Of a DNA stretch of 64,000 nucleotides, positions 16,158-30,200 are shown one piece after another. The stretch covers positions 24,647,351 to 24,711,350 of the forward strand of contig CM068320.1 in assembly GCA_034766995.1 (NCBI GenBank), in the 5' to 3' direction. The stretch comes from Acanthacorydalis orientalis. Its lineage: Eukaryota; Arthropoda; Insecta; Megaloptera; Corydalidae. A program made the translations under genes and the position numbers. Each line of letters starts with the position of its first letter. Positions within the stretch are counted from its first letter, which is position 1. The notes under the pieces are model-generated. The model did no database searches. It saw nothing but the letters and a program-made list of their open reading frames with translations, and was not told the DNA's origin.

Positions 16158-17067
16158 TAATAATTATTCAAAACAATACACTTTGAATATTATATTTACA
16201 TAAAATATTAACAAAAACATAAAGTTTATACAGATTTACAAATATCAAATAACTAAATGTTTAAGAATAAAAAGCAAATATTTATTTTTAAAATTATATT
16301 TGTGGATCAGAACATGTAATACATTGCTCAAATAAGTAAAATTTCAAATAAATAAACTTATATTTTAAAAATAAAATGCCACAACTATTAATCACAATAT
16401 CAAGGTATATCCATTGATCGACATCAAATCTTATGTTCTGATAATGTAAAACAAATGTATATGTACTGAATGTAGGGAACTAAAAATAATGTATATGCTT
16501 AAATACCATTAGTACCACATAAAAATAAACTAATTTTCGACTAGCCCAACGAAATAAACTTTGTAGTAAATATTTCATCTCAATGTAAAATTATTTTTAT
16601 TTTAGGAAAATATAGGGCTAAAATTCACAAAAAAATATGAAAGCCCTTTTATTTAAATATATTTTTGAAAATGAGACAATTTCCTTATTAAGTTGTATAT
16701 GTATGTATGTGTGTGTGTGCATATATATATATATATATATACATGTGTGTGTGTGTAGCATGTACTGCAAAAAATTAATATAATATTGCTGCATAATTTT
16801 TCACATAAATTATATTTGTCTCATTTTCATCTACAAGCTACTCATTTGTCAACCTTAAAAAACTATATTATATATTAATTTGAAATTAAAATCTAATTAA
16901 AATATCAAAGCTAGTTTTTTTCTAATATATTACTCTCCTATTACTTTTTGAACAATATTATAATAAAATTGCTTATATAGTCGGTAGCCTCTGTAACAAA
17001 AACCTACTTCACAGTGCTCACAATACAATTAATTTGTTTTTATGCATATGTAAGAATGTGTGTGTGC

Positions 17068-17102
<35 letters not shown>

Positions 17103-17107
17103 TGTAC

Positions 17108-17140
<33 letters not shown>

Positions 17141-17538
17141 TAAACATTCACATACAACAAATGCAAACAAACAAATATATACATTACGTGAATGGAATAT
17201 TTTCATTCTAGATTATCCCTTAGGAATTTATTTATATATCACATGTGTGCATGTGCTTTTGATTGTAATAAATGCACATAAGTTAAATGTGCAAAAATTC
17301 CTAAGTTATAATATTTTTAAAACTTTAAAACAAGGTATTGCACACTTGTATGCACATTATTTCATAAGTGATACTATTAGGCTCAAAGCTTTTCTTTGTG
17401 CGCAGTTTATAGACATCTGAAGCTGAACTTTTTAAAGAGAAACTGCAATCTTTTCTGATAGATATGTGTACTGAATTAAGTAGGGGAAAATCCAAATTTA
17501 TATGTATATATAAATGCTTATATGCATGGATTTGTGTT

Positions 17539-17540
<2 letters not shown>

Positions 17541-17608
<68 letters not shown>
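17541..17608. repeat. (TA)n array followed by CA/CATA repeats
   Basis: 68 bases of TA passing into CACACACATACACC, then TATATACATACACACA. Confidence 0.9.
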
Positions 17609-17618
<10 letters not shown>

Positions 17619-18187
17619 TACACCCATACATATATGTATATATACATACACACAACTATTCATGTATAGATAAACATCTGTATTGACAATGTAATTGAAA
17701 CGATTTATATTATGAAGTATTCACTTATTCTACTATATCTACAATGTTTTTTTTTCTGTAATATAAATACTATGGTCAATTAATAGAAAATAAAACTACA
17801 AACTTATATACTGTTTGGTGTTTACCAAATAGTGATTCTGTATTTAACAAATGTTTTAGAGTATTCATTTAAAAATGTTAACACTAAGTGATTTAATATC
17901 ATTTTACTTTTCTCTATGAATAATTTCAATTCTATGTATTGCAACACATACGGCACACTTGGAAAAAACTCAAATACTAAATAATTCGAAATAGTTTGCA
18001 TCACAAGGAAACAAAAAAATAATTAGTATTTAATTAAGAAAAATAAATTTTATCAGAAAACTATTTTGTAATTAAAAAATAACACCCGTCTACAAAATTC
18101 GAATTTTTTTTGTAAAAATGTTACTGTTCGATAAAAATAAATGTATTTTTTTTAAATCAGTACATTTGTCAACAGGAATGAAAATTA

Positions 18188-18228
<41 letters not shown>

Positions 18229-18340
18229 AATCAAAATATCAGTGCAATCAGGTGAATATAAACATTTTGAAAAATTAAATTATTAATAACTATTAATGGG
18301 TAAGTGTGAAAACAATGAATAATGCATATGAATGAAAAAT

Positions 18341-18454
18341 CTAAAATAAACGAGCTCTTCGCTTCATTTCGTTTCGACGCCATTGTGGTAATCTATAAAA
18401 TTCTGTTCTTCTACATTGTAAAATCACCTCAAATTCTGCATCTGATAAGTGCCT
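18341..18454 (-). CDS. Unc-115: Unc-115 last exon: villin headpiece C-terminal half
   Basis: Thirty-seven codons and a stop, starting [20 protein letters not shown] and ending in RRARLF. This is the F-actin binding headpiece subdomain; the hydrophobic core residues and the basic C-terminal helix with a terminal Phe are present. The first half of the headpiece ([18 protein letters not shown]) is in the exon at 19207-19407. Confidence 0.95.
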   Translation of the reverse strand, partial: RHLSDAEFEVILQCRRTEFYRLPQWRRNEMKRRARLF

Positions 18455-21400
18455 CTGAAATAATAAAAATAAAAAGATGAATTAGATACTCATAAGTGTA
18501 ATTTCAGGATAATTAACACCAAATGTAGTAATTAATTAATATCAAATGAAAAATGCTTTCCTTACTTAGTGAACATGTTAATGAGAAACATGTGATCTAT
18601 CTTTACAATGCTCCTCCACATATGTTTTATCTCATATAATACCCATTAAGTAGCAACGAAAAAAGTAATTTTTAAAAATTAAAAAAGGACTTGCACGAAT
18701 CAGACTTTTAGCTAATTATGTTAATTCCCTAGAGTCTGCTGACTTTCTAGCCATTATACTGAATCAACCATTTAGTTTTAAAAAATTATCATGAACTCAC
18801 AATTGGTGATTCTGAACACATATGCACACCTATCAATTATATTTAAAATAAGACTAAAAACCACATCAAATTTAATACTGACTTTTTCAATTACTTAAAT
18901 TTTGATTTTCTTTTTCTATTAACATAAAAAATAATATCATTTTTAAACAAATCAAGCAATTTTTAGAAATTAAAAATTTAGTTTCCTGCAATTTTTTATC
19001 CCTTAAGGGGAGAATTCCTAATCACCTAATTTTTGGGTACCAACTGTAGAAATTAATCAAAATTAAAAAAAATTATCAAATTAATGTAACATGACTCAAA
19101 TTTAAAACATTATTATTATAAAGGAACTGCTTCAATATAAATTAGATATACAAATAATGTATATCTTCTTTAAGAAAATGTGTTTTAAATTACAACAATT
19201 TATTACCTCTAAATTGCACCGGTCAACATCAGAAGGTAGGCGATAGTTAGTTATCAATAACAGGTGGTAAGGGTATATTTTTGCCGGTTCGTTGATCAAC
19301 ATTGAATGTGCCATGTTTGGTAGTGACCTGCGTATATGGGGTGCATACGGACCTGTAAATCCCCCCAAATTTCCTGTGTACGTTGTTGACACCGGCATGT
19401 CCGATACCTGTTTTTAAAAAACTCGTTTAAACTTTAATAAATTTGATAATTTTGCAACACAAACACTGCTATTATAAATACATACATACATACTATGTCT
19501 GTCTGAAATCTGAATTAACAAATAATATTTACTATAATAATTGATACAATTTAACCTATTTTCAATAATAATTTTCATTATCACCATCAAATGAAGTAAA
19601 ATATATACAACTTTATTTCAAAATTAATTTAGTTCCTTGTTTATCACCAAACATTTTTTAATTATTTTTAAGCAAAATTTGCAGATAAGTAGTGCTCCCC
19701 GTCGTACCGCAACACTTCGGAGCCCTGTTGCGGTACGAGACCGAACGATTTGTAGAATAGAAACGCCCATTAAAGCTCCCGGCGTTCATTATTTGGTACA
19801 CCTTAATTACAGTCAGCTATGTAGAATAAAAGTGCAGGAGGGGGAAAAGACATCGTTGCATTACCGCATTTTGCGGTACGACAGAGAGCACTGTAATATC
19901 AAAAATAACTATATTAAGCAGTATATCAAAATAAAAACCAACACCAATACTAAACTCTCTTTGCCAAAATAAATAAGAATACTTAATACATTCCATATAT
20001 AAATTCCACTGTTGTCCGATTAAAGCAATATATAATTTACCAACTACATAAATGTATTAATTTACACATTTTACAACACTCTTTGTAATTCACTCATTTT
20101 AACATTTAAAACTTATTTTCATAAATGAGTTGTAAATTTTGTTTTATTAACAAGCTAAATGCAAAGCAGATCTAAATATTATTAACTTTACCTATTTTCA
20201 TACTAACTGATTATACTATAATGTTGAATGAGTCAATTATAACTTCAGTTTAAAATTTATTTCATTCCAGAATTTTACAGCATTTATTTGTTCATGTTTA
20301 TGTGTGTGTGCGTACACCTACACCCAGATAATTTTTTCTACAATTTACATTTAAAATTATCTGTAGTAAAAAAATAACACTAATACAAATTATTGAGAAT
20401 AAAGAAAAAGAATTAATTAATTTGCTTGCTTTTAACTTTTTTACTCATATATTGTTTCACAAAACCCAAAATGTTTTTAGTAAAAGCACAGAACAAATAC
20501 ATTAATTTAAAGCAGAGCATATGTACATACCATAGCACGTCTTTCCACGTCAGTGATCGAGCCACCGGAAACTGTGAGCAAGGTAATAAAATAAAGGTTG
20601 TTTTTAATATTATATCATTCAATATTATAAAATCTAAACAGCAGAAGAATTTTATATTAAAGCATAATGCAAACTTAACTTTGTTACATAAATATTTAAA
20701 ATCGTTATTTCTATATAGAAATGTTTTTTGTCATTTCAAAACTATATACATTCTTTCCAAAAAAAATCTTACTTACTATCTGATTTTCCACTGCTGAATT
20801 CAGTACTGTGAGTTTTGTCACCTAATCCACTGAATGAAAAGTCACCCTAGTAATATTGAAATAAATTAGTACATTTAATAATTAATAAATATAATTATAT
20901 TTACTACTTTAAATTTATTCTACATGCAGCAACAAACAAGCTAACACAAAATTTATGAATGTTAATGTGTAAGTTTTTATTAAGCTATAGTGTTCTCTTA
21001 TACTCAGTTAATAAATTACTAATCGTGTATAATAACCAATAAGAAATAAAATATTTAAAAATTATTAAAATTAAATTGGAAAAAATATGAATTCTGATCA
21101 AGAAAATAAAAATGGAATACATTTATAAAGGTTAATATGAATCTTTATTGTTGATAATTAAATAATGAGATCGACATCTTTTTAAACTTTAATGTAATAT
21201 TCTGTTTTATTTATGAAACAAATAATTATATAAACATATTAATAAATTATGAAATTTATTTTGATATTCTTTTACATATTTAAATACATTTAATAATTAA
21301 GAAATAATGATTTGAAGGTATAGTTTAATACCTTAACTAACATATGACATTAATCAAGTTTTGATTCAAAAAATTAATTAAATAATTAAAATTTCATGAT

Positions 21401-24400
21401 AAAAGTATTGTCTTGAATCCAGTTTTATTTTCTTAAAAATAAATATTATTAATAAGAAAAAATAAACAGGTTTGTATTTTGAATTATAAATTGAATTTGT
21501 GTTATAAATTATTGAACTATAATGTGTAAGGATAGTTTTATGTAAAACATTTCAAAAAATATAATTAATGAATAAAAACATGAAAAACACAAGTACAAGT
21601 GTACTCGACTCTTTGTGGGCATACACGATAATAAAAGTAAAGAATGAAATATTTACTTTTATTTTCATAAACTATGTTAGTTAGACATTTATTTGAATTT
21701 TTGGCCATATTCACATAATTGTTATCTCAAATAAATGATTTTAACATGCACATAATACACATACTTTCATAAATTGTTTATTTTTAATCTAACTATAATA
21801 ATTATAACAATACATTTAAGATATAGTAAAAAAAGGATAATTTTATATATGTTAAGATTCTTATATCATCTCACAGTTAAAAAAAAGTCTACACACAACG
21901 AACACTACTTTAAAACATGCTTGAATATTAATTAATAATCATTGTAATATAATTGAATACAAAAATAACAATTTACTTTTCTCTATGTAATTACTTTTTT
22001 TATATAATTTTACAACTTCTAAAATTTTAAAATAAGACCGGTATAGGAACATAAAACACATAGTTTCATTGCACGACAATACTGAACTTACGGGTATGGC
22101 AGAGCAGCTACCGGCCGTGGAGCTGAACGTGTGAGAGCGTGGCGCAGGCGCAAGGCCGTAGCCTGGTTTGGGGACATTCCGCAGTGAACTCACCACTGCA
22201 CCGCATACGCAATCAATTAGCAAAAGCGCAAAGGGTAGATGTAACACATAACTAATACCTAACGTGCCCTGATCTAATTTTATGAAGTCATATTCTTTTT
22301 GTAATTATTAATATTTTGAAAAAAAAATTAATGTGTAACAACTATACAAATATTACAAAAAGATTATGATTATACTAGTACTAAAACAATACAGAAATAA
22401 ATTCTGACAGAAAGTTTTCTTACATAGCATTTAAGTTTTTAAATAAATACACAATAACAAAGCATTTACTTATAATCATGTATAAGCACATGCATTAATT
22501 TATACATACACACATACATATATGTATGTACATATATATACTGAATTTATAATACATGCATACATGTACTAAATTCTATAATCATACTCAACAGTAACAA
22601 ACCATTTGTCAGAATTTATTCCTGTAATTGTAATTAACTTACAGCGTATCCATTTTGGCGACTAGTGGCAGGCAAAGTTGCCGAACGTAGTCCATAGCCA
22701 GGTCTGGGCACTGTCCGCAAAGATGAGACTACTGTACAACACATTACAACACAAAAACAAAATTAACTAAAAAAAAAAAACAAAAAAAAAAAAAAAAAGA
22801 AAAACATGCACGCTACAAAAAATATAAAGTACTTATTTACATATATGCCAATTTGATGACAAAAAAAGTAAAAAGATATTTCCTAAAAATACTTAAATTA
22901 TTAATTGAATTGAATGATACTTTCGTTTTTACATTTAAAAAATCTATTCAAATAGAAACTTACATATTTTTTTAAGTACAATTACATAATATTTGCTTTC
23001 GGTTTGAAGTCACTAATATGTCCACTATATAGATTTGTGTAATAACAAAAAAAAAATCCCTTGTTCAAATCTGAATAGCCAATATGTTGACTTATTAAAG
23101 GAAAAGGGAAAAATAAAATGACAGAACAATTAAAACATTTTTTTAGCATGACATGCAAATTTAAACATAAAAGCATAAATGTTAAGGTGGAAATTGATTT
23201 TTACTTTTGTAAGTATAATATATGAGAATATTTTTGTAGGATTATAGTCTATCAGACACTCAAAAACAAAAAAAAATTTCATGCATTAATTTGAAAACTT
23301 AACCATGCATATCCTCACCTTAACTAATTTGCTGTAATTTTGGTTCAATCAGCTGCTATGAACTTAGCGAATGAAAACAAATTTAGAATTTTGGACTTCT
23401 ATTAAATGAAGCTAACTAAACTAATATATACTTTTAAATAAAGCGGACTGTTGCATATCTCACCATTATAACTTGGGATCGTGCCAACTGATCGACCTAC
23501 AGAAGAACGATACGTAGAACTACGATCAAATACATCATCTTCCTCAAATGGTTTTACGTGATCTAAATTGCGAGAAGGGCTAGCACCGATTGGCGATTCA
23601 TATCGGAGACGGTATGTTGGTTCTTTACTAGCTGATGGAGTTCTAAAAGAGAAATGAATAATTTGTTTACTTTACGCTATTAAACATAATTAAATATTTA
23701 TATAGATACCCTACCTAGATGCATTTCTAGGATCTAGATGAGCAGCTTTCCACTGTCGAAGTTTTTCTCTTTCACGTACATTTTGCAAAAATACTTTACC
23801 GATACCAGTTGATATTTTTTCTAATTCTTCTTCTTCTTTTTTTAGTTTCTTATCTGTAGCTTCATGATCATTTTCTTTGGTTCCATCAATTTCATCTTCT
23901 TCATCAGAAATTGGAACTCCTTTATATGTATCAGACCATCGTCTTCTACGCTCTGTAAAAAAAATTTTTTTTAGAAATAATAATCAGAGTCATCATGACT
24001 TGATTTTGTAAAATAAATATGATTGAGATACAAGAAAGATATAACATTCAACATACTTTTTACATTTCAAAAGGCTAATGCTTTATATCAAAAATATTAT
24101 TAATATATAGAAAATACGTATACATCTTTTACATTTAACTGAATTTTTTAATGATAAATTTTTAATTAATACCAGGATCCGTATATGGGTAAGGTGGAGC
24201 TGGAAAATCATCACGTTCAATCTTTGATTTTTCGCCTGGTTTAGGTGGTTTAGCTCCAGGATAATGTGCAAGTTCTATTGGTTCTTCATTATTCATATGG
24301 GGTGACTTCGGACGTGGAGTTTCACTTCGAATAGAATCTACCAATACTTTCATAGCAGATTTTGTTCCAGACTTTCGGCCTCCACTGGAACTTCCACGCA

Positions 24401-27154
24401 TTGAATTTGCAGCTATAAGGAATTGAATTACTATTATTAAACTATTTAATATAAAAAAAAACTTCTAATAATTAATAATAAATTCATTTACATGTTGGGC
24501 GATGAAAATGCGGTGATGTAGGTGGTTTATCATAAGGATCTATTGGCCGGCGCAAATATCCTTGAGTAGGTTCTTCTGTTAAATAGCTGTATGTATAGAT
24601 GCGAGATATATCTTCCAGACCGCCAGATTTATTGTATTCGCGAAGAATAAGACCTGGCGAACCGGTTCGACAATGGAATTGCTGTGAACATTTTATATAG
24701 ATTAGTAGCGTATAAAAAGTTCTACTTACATTAGTTCTACTTAAATTCCTTTTAAAGTTAACTGCATACTTTGAAAATAATATAAAATGATTTAAATAAT
24801 ATGAAATTTTACAAATAATAACAAAAACATGTATATGTAGATATATAAATGGTATAAAACAAACCTTCCTAGATAAACTATTATATGGGCTGTAAAGTGA
24901 ACCGTTCAGGCTGGGTGTACGAGAACGTATGGAAAACTGCCAACACAAAAACAACACAACCATGCAGAACATAAAATTATGAAATAAAAACTAAATTAAA
25001 TACACAACAATACTTGAAAAGAAAAATAATCTTAAGAAATGACAAATTATTTATTTAATTATAATACTTAATCAGAAAAATACAAAACAAACAAGCATAC
25101 TTGAAACTTCACTATTAATGTAAAATGGATATAGCAATTACATTAATCTTATTAAAATGAAAAATTATTTTAATGAGAGTTGATTCATTAAGAATTTTTT
25201 TAATTAAAAAGCTTTTTTTTAAAAAAAAATTATATCCTTTAAATAGAATACAAATAAACAATGTATTTCTTAATGGTTGAACACTTTCTGAAAATTACAT
25301 TTAAAAATATAACAAGCACGTATATTTGTATCATTTTTTTAAGATTATTTTTTTCATAAAAACAAAAAGAAAATACACAATTCCAAATGATATATATGTA
25401 TGTGTGTGTATATACATGACGGATACAAAATTAAAGCATGTGTGCAATTTTATACACGTACATTGGTTTACAATACATCAAATATTAAAGATGCATATTT
25501 GAACATACAAAAAATATATTTGCATGTGTTAATATAAGTATGTATAAATATTATGTTTGTGCATTTAGATTTAAACATTCCAATTATGTGAGATTATTAA
25601 TATTCTTTGTGTTTCTTCTTTTGAAACAATAGGTTATTTTCAATTTATAAAAATAAAAAATGAGACTTACAAATAAAATTCACTATTATTTATTAATCTA
25701 CTGTTTTCAGTTAGTTTTAAAACTGATTATACGAAAAAAAATATTTTGTGCGAAATAAACATAATATATAAAATTAAAAAGTAAACATGTACCATATTAC
25801 TTACTTGCATTTCACTAACTCCAGTACTGCTCATTCTATCAAATTCACGACCAGATGTATCACCACCGCGTGACTCACTATCTGTGCAGTGTCCATTTGC
25901 TTCTGACGTACCATTAATTATTGCACCATTTTCAGTTGGTCCTGGACCACAGCGTGGATGCCATATTGCTCCACCTTGAAGATACATTTCTTCGCCATCA
26001 CCAAACGGATCTCCACATTTTGTACAGCGAGCACATGTAGGATGAAAATGATGATTATCTCCGGCCTATTAAAAATATTTGTTTTTAAATGAAATACTCA
26101 TGAGTTTCATATTACACTAATATTTAATTAACCTCCAAAAAATTAAGTACTGCTTGAAAAACACCTTTTCAAGCATTACATTCAAAGATTTTTGAGGATA
26201 TATGTATTTATATATAGTGTTACACAAAATTGCAGTAAGTAATTGAAATTTGTCTACTTATTAAAATCTATATACAAATTTTATTAATGAAAATATTAAT
26301 AATCTAATAAACATTTTTTACCTGAAGAACTTTCCCCGATATATAACGAATACAGTAGGCACATTTGACACCAAATTGTTTTTGATAATCTCGCTCACAG
26401 TATGGAATACCTTCTTTCCCCATATATTCGCCATGAAGAACTTCTCCACAAGTACCACATTTGAAGCACCAAATATGCCACTGCCGCTCTAAAGCAATTA
26501 ATGCTTGACCTTCCTTTAATTCTTCTCGGCATCCAGCACATTCTAAAAACAATGTATATAAAATAGTGCCTAAATTATATAGAATATTTTAAATGTTATG
26601 AACTGTCTGAATACCATTAGGATTAGCATTGATAGGACTAGTTTGTGGTGTGCTAGTATCACGAACAGGAATTTGAACACACTTCTGACACAGCACTTCT
26701 TTGCCAGTATAGGTAACTTTTTCGCCAGAAGGAAATGCCTTTCTGCACCTTGCACAAGTGAAACATTTTTGATGGTATGTGTTTCCAAGTGCTGTAACAA
26801 TCTATAAATACCACACAAAAAATATTTAAATTAAATACAATTTGAAAATTAATTAAACTGAAGGTAAAAAAAAAACACAAATAATTACTTCTCCTTCCAC
26901 ATAATCATTGCATGTGGCACACTTTGTTCCAAAATTTCTTTGATAATCAGCTGTACAATAAAAATCTCCATCTTTAGAAAAAAATCCACCCTGAGCTAAC
27001 GAATTCGAACAAATTTTACATTTAAAACAGGTTGTATGAAAATATTTATCTTGAACACGTAGTACTTCTCCAGAACATTTCTTTTTACATGCTTGACACA
27101 ATGTTTTACCTGTAACAATGGATCCAAATAAAAATATATTTGCATACATTTGAA

Positions 27155-27185
<31 letters not shown>

Positions 27186-27247
27186 TAAATGAAACCTTAT
27201 AAAAATGAACTTGAATTTAATTTATAGCTTTAACATAATTTGATTAA

Positions 27248-27295
<48 letters not shown>

Positions 27296-30200
27296 GCACA
27301 CATAATTTTATAGACTTATAATTATTATGTACAGAAAGTATGCAAAGGATATTTTACATGTGTGATTTTTCTTAAAATCCATTTGAAAATATGATAATTA
27401 TGAAATTAACTAAATTTTCATCTATAATATTTAACTTTTTCTTCTTCACTTATACAATCTACCAGTAAATAAAATTAAGCATTGCTGTGACTTCTATTGA
27501 TAAATTTTGTACTACAATAATAACTCATTGTTACAAAAGTGAATGTAATTAATTTTGTAGCAATAATTTATAATACGACAAACGGTTAAAATTGAATCTA
27601 CTTATTAAAAAAAAGAATGTAATTTCTTAATTGGTCACAATATTTTTTATTAAAAATTCATATATATAACCGTAAACACGAAACTCGTATTAAAAACTTA
27701 TATATCCAACTGTCGAAAAATGGAACATATGTATTTTTTCCACAATTTTCAACTACATGTATACACGTTTTCTAAATAATTTAGTAAAAAAAAATATTTT
27801 TCAGAATATTAAATTTATAAATATAGAAAGAAAATGCTCACTTGTAATGGATTAGGAAGAAATACTTTAACAATACATTTACTATGTATGTAATTGTGTT
27901 CTAATATTGCTTAATGCATATATATTATTCTTATATTATTAACCTGATGAATAGAAATGTATGTTTCCTTTTCAATAAAGTGATAAAATTAGCTGTTTGC
28001 ATTTATATTAGTCAATTTATGAAAAAAATGCTTGTTATATGATTTAATATATATTTATACATAAATGAAATCGTAATCGTTTAGATGTTAAAGTACAGAT
28101 ACATTTTTTAACTTTCTAGAAATTTAATTTTTTTTAACATTAATTTATATTAGAAAATAAAATTTGTAACTACATTTTGTATGTAAATATGTACTTGTTT
28201 TATTTATATAAATTCAAAAAGAGCATTTTTAAAATTTTAAAGCATTGCTGCACTTGTTACATTGGATTAATAATTAAATAATGATATATTTACTTCTGTA
28301 TTATTATCTCTGTTTACTTACAGGTGTATATGCATAAATGAAGGTGTTTTTTTTTAAAAAAAAAAGAACGAATAGAGTGGATAAGAAAACATTCACTGGA
28401 GCATGTATGACTCATAAATTATTTATAAAGCAGTTTTAAATACATATTTATAATTGTATCGCTCTCAGCAATAAAACTTTTGCTTTTAACGTTACGTAAA
28501 TATTACAATTTCACTTTCATAGTATCTATTTAAATTGCATTTTGAATATAAATGTACGTACATCCTTTTGTAGTAGTCAGTCGTTAAAACTATCTTTGAT
28601 TTCAAACCGGTTATTCTGTATGATTTTCTCCGCAATATTACACATATGTACACTACAAACATACATTTAATAGATAAAAAGTTTCATACTTTAACTTTTA
28701 ATTATAAACATCAACTCTTACATTATGTAACGAATGATTTTATTAAATTATTAATAATTAGAATCAAATGAAGATTAAGATATACTCTTTTTGTACGTTT
28801 TGGAAATATTAATACGACAAAAAACTACAACACGCCAATTATTTTATGGGAATCGTTTTTATTATTAACTGTAAAGAAATTTGATAAATGTTTTCATTAT
28901 TTTACATTTCTGCTTTTCTAAAGGCAATTTTCTTTTAGCAAACAACAGCGCGATATTGTTCTGATGAAACTTGATTATTTTAAGTTCAAATATTTTATAG
29001 TTAGAACTTCAATCAATTATTATATATATGTTGGATCAGTTCAAAAGTTCGTACACGATTCAATAGGTGGTGTTACCGCATGGCGGCGCTCGTGATTAAA
29101 ATGTATTCGTCATACATTGTTTGGAAGATAACAGTCACAGCTATCATTTTAGCATCAGATGTATTTGTTTTGATTCGATTTGTGCAAGAATTTTTTTTTA
29201 AAATGAACAACGAAAAGATACATTTTCGTCACGTTATGTTGTACGAGTTTCGGAAAGGTGTGACCGTTGGCGCGGTAACGAAAAATATTCGGGAAGTTTA
29301 TTTGGACCACGCACTATCCACTTTCAACTGTGAAGAAATGATTTGGTAAATTTCGACTTGATGATTTTAACCTCGATCAAATTAACCCCGCACGATGATG
29401 TTGTGCGCGCTTTAGTCGACAAGAATTCACGAATTTCGACGAGAGGTTGGCAGAAACGCCGCGTTGACAGATCGAGTGCATTTCGGCATTTAAAGAAGCT
29501 GAGGTTCACGTTCAAGCTCGATAAGTGAGTGCCACACTCGTTGCCTGAAAAAAAAACATGTTCGCATTTCTTCAGCAGTTTCTTTGCGCGGACGCCTCAA
29601 CAGAGTTTTTTTTTTGGATCAGTTGGTGACGCCATCAAACTGGCGATGAGAAATGGATCCTGTACAACAACGTCCGACGCAGATGAAAGTGGAAATAAAC
29701 GAATAAAGGGGCAGAACCAGCCGCCAAAACTGACTTGCATCCAATGAAGGTGTTGCTGTGTTTGATGGGAATACAAAGGTGTTGTTTGTTTTATAAGATG
29801 CTCCCACGGGGCGAAACGATTACTAAGGAGAAGTATTGCCAACAACTAACCAAACTGAACGCAGCAATTAAAGACAATCGTCCGATTTTGGACAATCGCA
29901 AAAGAGGGGTGGGGGGGGTCACCTTCCATCACGACAACGCAAAACCACATAAGCAAAACTGATTGCAAAAACTGAAGCAATTGAAATGATAAATCATATC
30001 GCATCCACTGTATTGTCCGGACATAGTACCTTCGGATCATCATTTATTCTGGTCGCTGCAGATCAGTTTAAACGGTAAAAATGTGACATCATGGAGGTCA
30101 TCAAAAACCATCTCATCGTCTTTTTTGTTGAAAATCCAGCAGCTGCATGAGCGCTGGAAGATGATTGCAGAAAACACTGGTGAATACATAATTGATTACT

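Noticed and set aside
20413..20622. Minus-strand frame [14 protein letters not shown] through the 41-base exon
   Set aside because: The preceding exon ends in phase 1 and the following needs phase 0, which selects the other frame ([13 protein letters not shown]). That frame joins the flanking exons without a break.
26570..26818. Minus-strand frame starting [18 protein letters not shown]
   Set aside because: It is the wrong frame of the LIM2 exon; the correct frame reads [19 protein letters not shown].
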